From Phytophthora hibernalis (Eukaryota; Oomycota; Peronosporomycetes; Peronosporales; Peronosporaceae), in contig JAAKBF010000171.1 in the NCBI GenBank assembly GCA_012656075.1, positions 1,736,001-1,800,000 on the forward strand: DNA of 64,000 nucleotides, given 5' to 3'. A program made the position numbers and the translations under genes. Of the stretch, positions 22,451-33,456 are shown one piece after another (the first letter of the stretch is position 1; every line of letters begins with the position of its first letter). The notes beneath the pieces are model-generated. The model did no database searches and was not told the origin of the DNA. It saw only the letters and a program-made list of their open reading frames with translations.

Positions 22451-24060
22451 ATGATCGTCATATCTCCTGGGCATACGGCAGGTAAATCGATCGCTGTTTG
22501 CGCTTCCGCAACAAACATTCACGAGCAAGGTCCTGCAGGTATGATGAACAGGAATATGTCGTTGGTAGGTAATTTATTAGTATTAGCGAGCTGTACTAGA
22601 GATATGACCAAATACATTGAGTTACGAACGAGCCCTACCCCCGCCCGCAGATTGATGATTCCGTCGGCTGAACAGAAAGCGTTCGTGGCCAAGAAGGACT
22701 ACGGCAAGCACAACTTCACGGGCAAGTGCTTCTACTGCGAGAAGCCTGGGCACAAGTAAACGGAGTACCGCAAGAAGAAGGCCGACGAGAGACGCGGAAA
22801 AGTCGCGAGAGAGACCTCCAACTTCGCGTTCACGGCAACGAGTGCGATAGGCAAGACTGGTTGGATCGTCGACTCTGGTGCCAGCTCGCACACGACCAGC
22901 GTCCGGGACAAGTTTGTGTCCATGAAGGAGATGAAGACGCCAGTCCTCATCACGATTGCGGATGACACGGAGATCGATGCAGTTGCTATGGACACCGTCG
23001 GGTCCAAACTGATGAACGGGACGTCTGTCACGCTGTCGGATGCTCTCTACATCCCTGAGGTTGATGGAAGCCTCATCTCAGTGGCGAAGCTGACCGAGAA
23101 GGACGTCGTCGCGCAGTTCAACAAGGACAAGTTTGTCTTTCGTTTTGGCGACGCTGTCACGGAAGCGAAGCGCTGTGGAAATGTCTACAAGCTGATAACA
23201 ATGGGGGACGAGGTGTGTCGTGCTGCAACGACACCTCGAAAGGAGCCGTGGGGCGTGTTGCACGCATGCCTAGCCACATCCCGTACAGCTACGAGCAGCT
23301 ACTCACGATAGCAGAAGGGCTATCGCATATTACAGAAGCGCCTACGACTGCGGACGTTTGTGCTGGTTGCTGCATGAAAACAATGCACGAGGACAACTTC
23401 CCTCTCAAGCCAGAGAAGACTGTCGAGAGTGCGGGGTCTTGAACCTTGTCCACTCTGACGTCATGGGGCCAATGCAGACGAAGACACCTGTTGGCTGTGC
23501 GTACGTCGTCACGTTTATCGACGGCTACTCACGTCACGTCACGGTGTACTTCATGAAGAAGAAGTCGGAAGTCTTGGCAAAAGTTCAAGATGTTCAAGAC
23601 CGACTTAGAAAATGCTACTGGTCACAAGATCAAGCGTCTCTGCTCGGACAGCGGCGGAGAATACTCTTCAAGGAGTATCTGACCAAGGAAGGCATTCGCC
23701 GTGAGAAGACAGTGCCGTACAGAATGGACTGGCTGGCGCATGAACCGGAGCCTCGTCGAGATGGCTCGTGCATGCTCTATCACGAGGACATCAACAAGAA
23801 GTATTGGGCTGAAGCCGTCAACACGTCTGCTTCGATCATCAACAGGATTCCCAACACCGTTACTGTGAAGACACCGTACGAGATTGTGTATCAGAAGAAA
23901 CCTCAGCTTAAGAACGTGAAGGTATTTGGTGCACTCGGTTACGCGCACATCGCAGACGAGAAGCGCCGAAACGATAGGGCGTGGTCTCAAATAAATCGTC
24001 GACGAAAGTTGTATTCTGCTGACAGGATAGTGTGGTGTAGGGAAATCCAGATTTGGTGAC
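22451..24060 (+). mobile_element. Copia-type retrotransposon remnant (gag end, protease, integrase)
   Basis: Pieces appear in Ty1/Copia order on the plus strand. There is a zinc knuckle start (CFYCEKPGHK near 22725) followed by a stop and loss of the last Cys, then an aspartic protease with WIVDSGASSHTT near 22861. A GAG-pre-integrase region follows, then an integrase core (NLVHSDVMGP near 23443, FIDGYSRH) and the later integrase block IINRIPNTVTVKTPYE near 23840. Several frame changes and stops separate these. The reverse transcriptase/RNase H half and both LTRs were not found, so the copy is truncated and cannot move by itself. Confidence 0.8.
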
Positions 24061-24189
24061 ACTCCACTAGGAGTGCCTAAGCTAGACCAGTGGGTACATG
24101 TCACTCAAGAGGATCAAGAGGGTACATTACGCCGCCGAGTGGATACATCGCACTCAACAGAGAACATACTTAAACGGGAACCGCCCTTA

Positions 24190-24292
24190 CCTGGACTCAG
24201 CGAAGGACGGACTCAGCGATGACGGACTCGGCGATAATCGACTCGGCGAAAGTCGACTTGGCGAGAATACGCCTGGAGAAAATATGCCTACT
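24190..24292 (+). repeat. Degenerate 15-bp tandem repeat (GACTCGGCGA-type)
   Basis: About six imperfect units of roughly 15 bp based on GGACTCGGCGATAAT run in tandem and would encode a periodic LGDNR/LGESR/LGENT peptide. Such Ser/Leu/Asp repeats are common in linker regions of oomycete Gypsy polyproteins, so this is probably a transposon fragment. Confidence 0.55.
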
Positions 24293-24388
24293 GGGGGGAT
24301 AAATTAGGATCTGAGCGAAGAGTCGTCGAGAGGTAGGAAAACAGCTCGGCACAAGCGACGGAGATGAGCGAAGAGTTGTAGCGAGATA

Positions 24389-25300
24389 TGTAACGACTCC
24401 ATTTCATTAGATATTTGTAAAATACCACAGGGAAATGCCCGAAAGGGCTCTCCGAAGACATAGAGATAACAATCAGAGCAGAATCTTCTAAGTCCAAGAA
24501 CAGCGTACACTTTTCTGGTAAGTCCTGCGCGGGCTGGATTATGTCTGCCGTCGTCCCCCAGAGGCATAGCTTGTAGGGGAGCCGTTTGATAGCGCCAAGA
24601 GATCAAGGTCGACCAGGGGTGGGCACTTCTCGCTACCAAGCGAAGACAAGTCTCGTTGAATCGACGAGCCGGTGGGTCTGCACAACCCAGGACAACGTAA
24701 CCTCCTAGCTGGGCGTAATCTGCGCCTGGTGACCTGTAAAAGCTCACGCGCTGTCGTCCTTCCTTTTGTGGAGGTCACAGGGTTTATCACGGAGACTGCC
24801 CCACTAATGCGAGTCTCTGGAGAATTTGGAGATTGGTACATGTTGGGGACAACACTCAACTGGACCCGGGTTGGCGAACCGCTAAGGGATCCGACAGGAA
24901 CCCTGCGCAAGCTCGACAACGCTGACCTGACTCAGCGAATTGTTGTGCTGTTGCGAGGAAGCCGAACTAACGATGTTTTCTGAATTGCAATACCACAACC
25001 GGTGCCGCGACCCGGGATTCAGGGGTGTGCTTTGTTTTCGTAGGTTCCAAGTACAACCAAGTTAAGAGCAACACGCGAGAGAAGATGGTCAAGGGATCGC
25101 CAAGTTTGAGCGACGCAAGCCCGGCGATAGTCGGCCGCTCGACGAGTCGAACTCGACGAGAGCCAGCATTACCGCCGCGGATGCGAAGGCGACGCACTCC
25201 GTCCAGTCTGATGATTTCGACGATAACGAATGCCATGGAAGCGAGGAGGATGAATGTTGTTGTCTTGGCCGTTGTGGTGAGTATTTAACCTTCAGACGTG
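24389..25300 (+). mobile_element. Gypsy 5' LTR, primer-binding site and start of gag
   Basis: A putative LTR starts with TGTAACGACTCC at 24389 and ends near 24996 (TACCACA). Directly after it, 25001-25020 is the reverse complement of GAATCCCGGGTCGCGGCACC, which reads as a tRNA T-arm and acceptor 3' end, so it is a good primer-binding site. A gag-like start at 25085 (MVKGSPSLSDASPA) breaks off by about 25285 where AT-rich sequence begins. The LTR start is inferred from the TG/CA rule only, since no second LTR copy was seen in the window. Confidence 0.6.
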
Positions 25301-25398
25301 GCGGCTAATTAAAAAGTGAGTGCCGTCCCCAACTCTTCATTCGGTTGGTTCTCTTTTCCTTTGTTGGCCTTGGTTGCCACTCAATTGCATTTCTTAAG

Positions 25399-25500
25399 TC
25401 CAGTATACTTATACTAATACCAAGTTCTAACCAATTGCATCTGTTTCTAATTAAGATTAGAAACCGGATTTGTTTACCAAAAGTTGGTACTTACACTTAA
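25399..25500 (-). repeat. Dispersed repeat, inverted copy at 46681-46772
   Basis: The reverse complement of this stretch matches 46681-46772 over about 100 bp with few differences, including the shared block GTACCAACTTTTGGTAAACA. Inside is a short palindrome (GTTTCTAATTAAGATTAGAAAC pattern, 8-bp arms). It may be the end of a larger element. Confidence 0.6.
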
Positions 25501-25634
25501 CTTCAACACTCACACACAAACTGCTATTTAGGATATCTTTGCATCCATCTTGGGTAGGTAAAGTTAGCTTAACCAATTTGTTGTCCATACATTTTCTATT
25601 TGAAATATGAATACTTTAATCAAGATAAAATTGC

Positions 25635-25846
25635 AAAACGATGCATAATGCCTCGTTTTGCTATTACTTTCCAGTGACTATATTCTAAGTTTTCTGAAAT
25701 GACCAGAACATGTTTTGGGTGATATTTGTAAAACGTGGCATAATGCATCGTTTTGGTCAATTTTCCGGTAGACATATTGTAGGTCAATATTAAAATCATA
25801 ATATTTGATTGGACGATTTTAATAAAACGGCATTATGCCACGTTTT
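25635..25846. repeat. Three evenly spaced palindromes (AAAACG..GCATAATGC..CGTTTT)
   Basis: A 23-25 bp palindromic motif with AAAACG and CGTTTT arms around GCATAATGC or GCATTATGC occurs at 25635-25659, 25730-25754 and 25824-25846, about 94-95 bp apart. The spacers of units 1 and 2 are also similar, so this is a diverged tandem repeat with about a 95-bp period. Confidence 0.65.
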
Positions 25847-26017
25847 GGCCCAGTCGGCAACAAAAGGGGTAACATCATCTAAATCATACATGGAGAGCAG
25901 CGGGTGCATAAATCAAATGGCATCCATTTTGACCAATTTGAACCAATCTGTCGACACTCTTGTCACCTGTAGTTGTACCTATCAAAAAGTGGCTTAACAG
26001 TATACTTATTGATCACT

Positions 26018-26297
26018 AATAAACTTATTCCTAGAACACTGTTGACTTATTACCAAACTATGACCTGGGGTGTAAAACTTAGCCCCCTGCCTGACAATCT
26101 TACATGAAAACTTATATTATCATGTACGAAGTATTCAAAGCGCAACACCTTTCTTTTAACCCAAATTGCTTTAGATACCAAGTTATTTGCCTCTTATAAG
26201 CATATTCCCAAAACAATGAAATCTTATTTGCAAAACTGTGATCTGGGGAGCAAAACTTAACTCTTGATTGACGATCTTACCTGGACTTTATCTTATG
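26018..26297 (+). repeat. Diverged direct repeat, offset about 178 bp
   Basis: Two copies of a roughly 100-bp segment begin near 26018 and 26196. Both share TGACCTGGGG/TGATCTGGGG, AAAACTTA and GACAATCTTAC/GACGATCTTAC in the same order, with many substitutions between them. Confidence 0.5.
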
Positions 26298-26364
26298 ACC
26301 GGCAACTCATACAAATCAAATGAAAATGTTAAATCAATTTATTAACACGATTTGAAGTGCCACG

Positions 26365-26847
26365 TTATCGACGTCGTCTACACAGAGGGGGTAATGGACC
26401 AGCAACATCCAAAGCCCAACGATCTCCAACCTCGCCACCCCGCAGACTGCGTAATGGTGGTACCACTTGTCGCGGCCTAGCTTTTCGGCTTCCACACTCC
26501 TGGCAACCCAGCACCCAACGATTTACTTCCCGATGTAGACTCGGCCACCAATACACTTGTGAACTTCGTGCGAACATATGTGGAGCCCTCAAGTGGCCTG
26601 ACCACACAGAGTCATGGTTCTCTTTAAACACCGTTGCCCACAATTCAGGAGGTAGAATTACACGCATTCCGTTCACCGTCTCGACCAACACCAAGTCATG
26701 GTTCTTGACGATCTTCATGCCGCGGTACTGATCCTCCTTGACAAGTCGTTGCACAAGCCTGCTCTTTGTCTTTGGTAACTCGCGCCTTCTCCTGTTCCGT
26801 GTCTTTTGCCACCATTGCAGTAGATTGACCCCTTTCTTGCACCACAC
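26365..26847 (-). pseudogene. Gypsy integrase, zinc-binding domain and start of core only
   Basis: The HHCC zinc-binding domain is complete (HDSVWSGHLRAPHMFARSSQ, then CQECGSRK), and the catalytic core begins with WALDVAGPLPP. The frame then ends in CRRRR and a stop. The remaining catalytic acids are missing, so the integrase is truncated at its first catalytic strand. Confidence 0.75.
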
Positions 26848-27497
26848 TGCTCCTCATGGAACCCCACTGCTCACTTCGTACTTTGTCATTCGTTGCAACG
26901 GCTCGTTGCCCATCGTCACTTTGAGCGTTGGCACTCGCTTGTTTGACTTCATCCTCGAGCTGTGCGCTTACACGAGGTTGCTGCAGTCGCTCCTTGCTCC
27001 GAGCTGAATTTCTTGTCTCAAGCTGATCGACGGATGGGTCCCAAGATACACTGTGTAGTCGCTGTCGCTTCGTACCACGCTTCGAAGCTGCGGCTTCTTT
27101 CGTCGTCGATTCCTCTGTGCGCGCAGGTTCCAGCATGATTTCAGGCGTCGCCATTCCCACGTCATTCAGGAGCTGTGCATGGCTGAGCACCTCCGAGTCC
27201 GAGTACCCCGCGTCAACTCGTTGTTCCACTCCTTCTCGTTGTTCGGCTTCCTCGGCTCGTCGTTTGGCTGCTCTCGTCAGAGGTCGTGACTGCACAGCCA
27301 CCTTCAATTTTCGATTGTTCCTGGATTCATTCCGCACCGCATTGCTTCGCGAGCCTTCTTGTCTCCGAGGTCCCTTACCTCGATTAACCGTCGTCTCTGC
27401 TGCTGTCCCAGCAGGTGACTTCTTGCCACGCTGATGGCTGCCTTTTGACCTTCCGTCGTCCATCCCGTGAGTGATATTGTGCTCAACGGTTCCCCCG

Positions 27498-28960
27498 TCA
27501 ACGCCGGCGCCCCGCTCGATCGTGGAGCTGTAGATGCTCTGCTTCGACCTGGTCGGCGTGTTGTCGCCGAGCTCGCCTTCGTTTTCCCACCGCTGCGAGA
27601 ACTTTTTCCGGGGCTCTCGACAAGGCATCTGCTACTACATTGGTGCGCCCTGGTCGATATTCCACGCCAAAATCAAACTCTTCTAAGGTAAGCGCCCACC
27701 GATGTAGCTTGCCCGTCAAGTTGGGGCTCGTCATGAGCCATTTCAAAGCAGCGTGATCAGTGATGATCACAAATCTGCGTCCGTACAAATACGGACGGAA
27801 TAGCTTGATTGCCCAGACGACGGCAAGACACTCCAGCTCAGTTATACCGTAGTTCGCCTCCGTTTTACTGTTGACTTTGCTTGCATACGCAATAGGTTGC
27901 CACCCGTTGCCGTGGTTCTGCATCAAACAGGCACCGAGGCCAACCTTGCTTGCATCAGTAACCAACTGAAAGGGCAATCGAAAGTCGGGTACGCTAATAA
28001 GGGCTTCTTGGTTAGCGCCTCCTTGATGTACTCAAACGCCGTCTCCTGTGCGATCGTCCACTCCCATTCCGCGTTCTTCCTGAGCAACTTGGTCATAAGG
28101 GCCATGATAGAACCGAACCCCTCGACGAGATGTACAAAACGCTTCACTTCTGCCGCATCTCGGGGTTGTGGAAACTCTTTCACCGCCGTAACAAGACGAT
28201 CCAGCGGGCGTACGCCTTCTTAGCTCAGTTCATGACCGAGATATTCCATACTCGTCGTTGCGAACATACACTTTTTCAACTTCAAAGTTAGACCGGCTAC
28301 CGAAAGCCGTTCCAGTACGCATGCCAGTTCAAGCACATGACGCTCAATTCCACCACGCGTGTAAATAACGATGTCATCCAGGTAGACTAGACAGGAGGTA
28401 CAGGTTAAACCTCGCAGTACACTATTCATCATGCGTTGGAAAGTTGACGGTGTGTTCGTTAGCCCGAACGGCATCCGGACGAACTGGTACACCCCTCGCT
28501 TCGTGGTGAAGGCCGTCTTTGCTCCGTCGTTAGCCGCAACTCGTATTTACCAATAGCCGCTTTCAAATCCAATGTAGTGAACCGCATAGCACCGCCCAGT
28601 GCCTCCAGCGTCTCGTCGATCCTCGGCAATGGGAACACATCTTTGCGTGTCACCTTGTTTAACGCACGGTAATCAACGCAAAATCGTACTTCACCATCTT
28701 TTTCTTCACCAGCACGACAGGAAACCCCCATGAGCCGTTGTCTTCCTCAATCACGCCTGCTGACAACATCTTATCCACATTGGTGTCCACCACCGCGTCC
28801 TCTGATTGCGCCTGGTGTCGACGCTTAAGCAAAATGGGTGCAGAATCACCCGTATCGATGTTGTGCTCAATGTCCAGGGCTGTAGTCGCTCGTATCCGCC
28901 ACCAGGTTCCCGTACACTCACATCAACCGCCTGATCAACGACCGGCCTTGACTCCAATTC
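27498..28960 (-). pseudogene. Gypsy reverse transcriptase and RNase H
   Basis: Three overlapping frames together give an RT: FCVDYRALNKVT (28459-28731), then FVRMPFGLTNTPSTFQRMM with catalytic YLDDIVIY (28220-28492), then the connection domain (27923-28183). The RNase H (27498-27977) has FQLVTDASKVGLGA and AYASKVNSKTEANY, followed by DHAALKWL and ADALSR. Core catalytic residues are present and only the frames are broken. Confidence 0.8.
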
Positions 28961-29518
28961 TCATCTCGTCCTCATTCTCCAATGGTTGTTGGTTCTCGCC
29001 CAGCTCGTCAAGCCACTTGCTCAATCGCTCCTGTCCCAACGCCCATTTACCTCTAGCACCGTCACGTCGTCGTCCAGCGGGATCCACGTACCCAACTCTT
29101 TCTTCGACGGTAATTTTACTCGCGTACGCCCCGAGTTGATTGTCGGTACGTTCTAGCTACCGTCACCGTGGCTGCCAACATTATCGACCCCAACAGCGTC
29201 GTGGGCAGGAGAATTCCCCTCTCGCCGTCCTCGGCGGTCACCGCAACTTCAATCGGTGTCACCGTACTTCTGCTGACACGAGTTTTGCTGCCATACGCAC
29301 GACCGCCACCTTGATGCCTTTCTGCTTGTCAAACGTCCTGAATGGAATTACGACCGACCGACCAACGTCATTGTAGCTCATCTCATTCTTACTGAAGTCC
29401 ATTGTTGCTTCGTGCTCGCGCATGAAGTCAACGCCTAGCAAAAACTCGTTGGCGCATCCATCCACGATGCAAGCATCGACCCGAATAACTTCATTAAATG
29501 TACTGCGTAGCTCAAATT

Positions 29519-30496
29519 TCAGACGCCCATCACGTCCAACAAGAAGCCGCCGATACCTTCAACGTAGTCGACAGGAGCTTTACCTTCGATCCGATCGCCG
29601 TATTTCATCCACTCAGTACCGGCAACAGAGTATTGCGCGCCGCTGTAGAGTTTAATAGACTTCTTTTGGCCGTCGATCTTCATACTGGCCGTGGGTAGAC
29701 CGTCCTCCGCTTCGGCATACTGTACGTCACCGTCCCCGACAACTCGTACAGCGCCGATGTCCTGTTGACGGCGTACGAGTCGTTCACGCACGGGGTCATC
29801 ACAACACACACCTTCATCGTCACCAGCGTATTTTTGTCTTCGTTCCCGCCGCTGCTGAAGTTGTGACAGGGCTTCATCGGATCCGGCTTGCCGCTTGGTG
29901 CGCAAAGCCTCCAGTACGCTGCGTCGGTCGCGTTCTTCGCGTACGGACGCCCGTCGAACCGCCAGCTTGTGCTTTACTCGTTCTCGCTTCTTCTGATTTT
30001 GCACCAACTTCCGCGCAGCACGCTCTTGTTTAATTTCATTTCCGTCATTGACCCACGTATCTTCCATCAACACCTCGCTCGTATTCACCGAGTCCGACTC
30101 ATTGATCTCCACACCCTCGTTTCTCAGCGGCATGCTAGCGTCCGCTGCCGACACGCCTTCTTCGGCCGCAAGTACGCTATCTTGAACCACAGGAACATTA
30201 ACTTCGACTTCGTCACGTTGCGCATCTCGATGGTCAGCCCGCACATATCGCGCTGCCGCCATCGCGGGTCGCACAGTGGCGACATAGCGTGCTGCCCTCT
30301 CGCCATCTTTTGCAGCCGCCTCTGTGCTCATGTACTCCATCGCCACTCTTAGATCTTCCATCGAGGAGCATCGTGCTACCCTCGTTGACGCCACCTTCTC
30401 ATTCTTCTCGTCTGCTGCGGAACTGTACTCGTCCTCGACCGCTGGCACTCCATCGCTTACGTCCTTGTGCACTGCCTGGCAATCTTCATGCACCAA
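29519..30496 (-). pseudogene. Gypsy protease region with substituted active site
   Basis: A long charged linker precedes a retropepsin-like block ending in DYVEGIGGFLLDVMGV. The active site reads LYSGAQYSVAG near 29640 where LDSGA is expected, so the catalytic Asp codon appears changed to Tyr. That would inactivate the protease. Confidence 0.65.
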
Positions 30497-30577
30497 TACT
30501 TGGGGAATTCTTGTCGTATCGGACGCCGTACCCCGTTACTGCGCCCGTAGCTTGTTTTCCGGCGACGACTCCTTCTG

Positions 30578-33111
30578 CTAGCGTTGCTGCATGTACTTAT
30601 CATTGCGCGCCTTCGCTTCAGCATCCGTGCACTCTTTTGCAATGTGCCCGTACTTCTTGCACGCGTAGCACTTTGGTCCGTTAGGGCACTCTGTCGACCA
30701 ATGTCCAGACTGGCCGCACAGAAAGCACGATTGTACTGCACCATTTGGCCTGCTGTTGTCACCGTCTGTCGTTTTGACACTCGCGTTTCGCTGCGTATCC
30801 ACTGCTGCCTTCTTTACCACCGCCTTCAGACGCTTCGGCGTCGGCTTCGCATCTGACTCGTCGCTACTGGGCACTATAATTTGATGCTTTTGTCTCGTCT
30901 TCACGGCTGAGCTCGTGTGGTCCTTCTTGCTGTTTGGCGCTGCAGCTGCCGCTGGACGCTTCCGCTCAATCTTCTTCGGCTCGTACCAATATTTACCATT
31001 TCAATGGTGGGGGTCCCACGTGCCTGAATATTTGTTGTAAATACCTTGCGGATTCGTAAACATTGCGATCGGCCGTATGTCGTCTTGTGTCGTCGTACTA
31101 CCGTTAGAACCACCACAGGCCATCATTGGAATCCCTGCTCCACCGAAACCAGGGATGACTGTAGTCTGTCCAGTAGTGCCGTTCATAGGAACAACGTAGC
31201 GGCTGGGTGCAGTTGCCCACGCCAGCCCGATGTTTATCATTACTTGTGCGACGTTATCCATAGGGTCGTCGATCTTTGCTGCCTTCTGCACTTCTTCTTC
31301 TAAAGTCTTCGGCTTCCGCCCTTGTTTCACAAGTTTTCTCGTGGTCTTATCCAAACACCTGTAAAACTGAGCTAGCAGTACCCGCTCGCTAACCTTGTTC
31401 CGTCCGACGACATCTCGAAGACCGGCCGCAAAGTCTGCATGCGTCTCGCCCGGCATCATGAGTCGCATGGTGACCCTCCACTCTGCCACCGACTTGTCGA
31501 GTTTCTCTCCGTACCGTCGTAGCAATGCTTTCTTCAAATGTGTCCATGTCCGCTTACTTTCCTTCAGTCGCCGGTCCATATCGACCCACCATTTGGCCGC
31601 ATTTTCCATCAACTTGTTTCCCAATATAGTACAGCGCCTTATCCGACCATTTGCCGCGTCCGGACTCCTCAGCACCCTTCAAGGCAAGGTCCACGTGGAC
31701 ACTGACACTTTCGGCGATGGTGTGAAACTTGGGAGTTCCAAGTCTTTGACACTCTTTCTTCGAAATGGTCGCCCGTGTCGTTGCTCACGTCGACGTCTCC
31801 GCGCGCGTCGCCCGTGTTGTTCGCTGCCCTCGACGCTTGAGCTACTGCTGGAGTTGCTCCCGTTGTTGCTGCTGCTACTGCTACTGCAACTGCTACTGCT
31901 GTCGCTAGCACTATGACCAGCGGTGTAGCTATCGTCACTGTCGTCGCTACTTGACTGGTCCGAGGAGTCATTACCGTCCGGGGAACTCGCCACTGGTCCT
32001 GCTCGTGCAAGTCCTCGCCGACTCGTACGTCTTCCAGGACGCTGTTCTTTGGGTCCAGTGCTCGTCGTAGTTGCTTGGAGTTCTGCTTCCATCGATGTGA
32101 GCTGTTGAAGAGCTGAAGTCATTGCTGACATTTCTGGAGAGGTTGTTGTTGGCGCCTCATGACTCCTCGTTCCCCTGCTCGTGGTAGCGCTGTTTGCTGC
32201 GGCTGGATGACCTGCTTCCGCCTGTGTTCTTGGTCCAGCAACTGCCGATGATTCTCGACCTGTCGCCGCCTGCACCATTTCTTCAACGTCCAGTTGGTCG
32301 TGCTGTTCCTCGTTTTGCTCGTTGTGATTCCGTTGTGGAACCAGCATACTCGTCACAGGCTTTGGATCCGGGGTATCGCCGTGAGTGTCATTCAGCTGCA
32401 TCGTATTGCTGACCCGGGATTGAAGTCCTGCCACCACCATAGTGAGTTGCTGCAAAGCTGTCGCCATCGTGGTCATGTCGGCTGCTTGCGTCACTGTGAG
32501 ATCGCGAGTGGTTTCCCGCTTACCTCGTTCGCTGCCTCGTGCTGAATGGTCGGAACCTGCATCATCGTGGGCTCTAACGTCTGTGAGGCATCAGAATGTG
32601 TGGTTGTTGGATCTTGCTGCACCACAGATACTGGACCTTCCTCCTCGACATGCGGATCGTCCTGTTCATCGTCTCGCTGATCATCCTCATCATTATTGCT
32701 CGTGTTCTCGCTGTCACTTGTCGATGTCGCAATCCGAGGGCTTCGTCGTGTTGCTCGCCGCTGCTTCCTGTCTTCGTTTGAAACAGCGTCGTAGCTGTCA
32801 TTGTTCTCACCATGTACTTTCTCGTAGCCGTAGTTCGTGTAGGTTTTCTCGTACTTCCAGGCCCCAGTTTGACCACCATGTAACAAGTCTAGGGTCGCCT
32901 GCTTGCCGGCGGACGGTAAAGCTCGCACAGTACTTGCAGCCTCGTCCTCCAGGATCGTGGCTGCTCGTCGATTGCCTAAACGCAATACGGGCCGCTGAGC
33001 AGCCGGAACGTCCTCGCGGTCGTTCCTATTTATTACTTCGACTTCTGCTAGCTTCAGTACTAACGTCGCCTCGTCTCGTATCAACTCGTACTCGATCTCG
33101 TAACCGTACAC
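30578..33111 (-). pseudogene. Gypsy gag with two zinc knuckles
   Basis: The N-terminal part (33111-32491) is acidic and Ser/Thr-rich. The middle (32494-31679) is low complexity with a Ser run and Arg-rich segment. After an in-frame TGA near 31680 the capsid-like part follows (31675-31001, KWWVDMDRRLKESKRTWTHL). Two CCHC knuckles, CFLCGQSGHWSTEC and CYACKKYGHIAKEC, lie at about 30620-30740. Confidence 0.7.
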
Positions 33112-33300
33112 GTACTCGTGCTCGTACTTAAGAGTCGTGGATTTACCGTCTTGTCCCCGTTCCGCTCACGTACTCGTACCCGTACCCGTACACGTCCACG
33201 TACTCGTACTCGAAAGGCCGTGGATTCACCATCACGTCCTCGTTTCTCGTTTCTCGTTACTCGCCCTCGTTACTCGTTGCTCGTTGCTCGTTCTCGCTGT
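33060..33300. repeat. Minisatellite-like CGTACN and TTRCTCG repeats
   Basis: Imperfect hexamers of the type CGTACT/CGTACC run from about 33104 to 33213, followed by heptamers of the type TTACTCG/TTGCTCG at about 33250-33298. Read on the minus strand they give Tyr-Glu/Tyr-Gly and Asn-Glu-Gln periodic peptides. Confidence 0.6.
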
Positions 33301-33456
33301 GCGGTGTAGCTCCAAGTTGCGCCGCCTACTCAGTGTGATGCAATTTGTGAAGTGAGAGCTCCTGGTGGCAGCGCCACGATTGACTTCACCTTGTGCTTTG
33401 AGAACCACCCGTGTTCCACGGCCACTCGCTGCCGCTCGTTCCGCACCCACGACTCC

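Larger units (their letters stand above)
25301..26356. other. AT-rich non-coding region holding three repeat structures
   Basis: The base composition falls sharply relative to its neighbours. It holds a dispersed repeat (25399-25500), a palindromic array (25635-25846) and a diverged direct repeat (26018-26297), listed separately. No coding sequence was seen. It breaks the Gypsy integrase that begins at 26357. Confidence 0.6.
26357..33111 (-). mobile_element. Gypsy-type retrotransposon, 3' truncated, minus strand
   Basis: Reading from 33111 down, the order is gag, zinc knuckles, protease, reverse transcriptase, RNase H and the start of integrase, the Ty3/Gypsy order. The element stops abruptly inside the integrase core at 26357, where AT-rich DNA begins. 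No LTR was found at either end. Frame changes and in-frame stops are scattered along it. Because the window shows systematic one-base deletions, some of these breaks may be artefacts. Confidence 0.8.
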
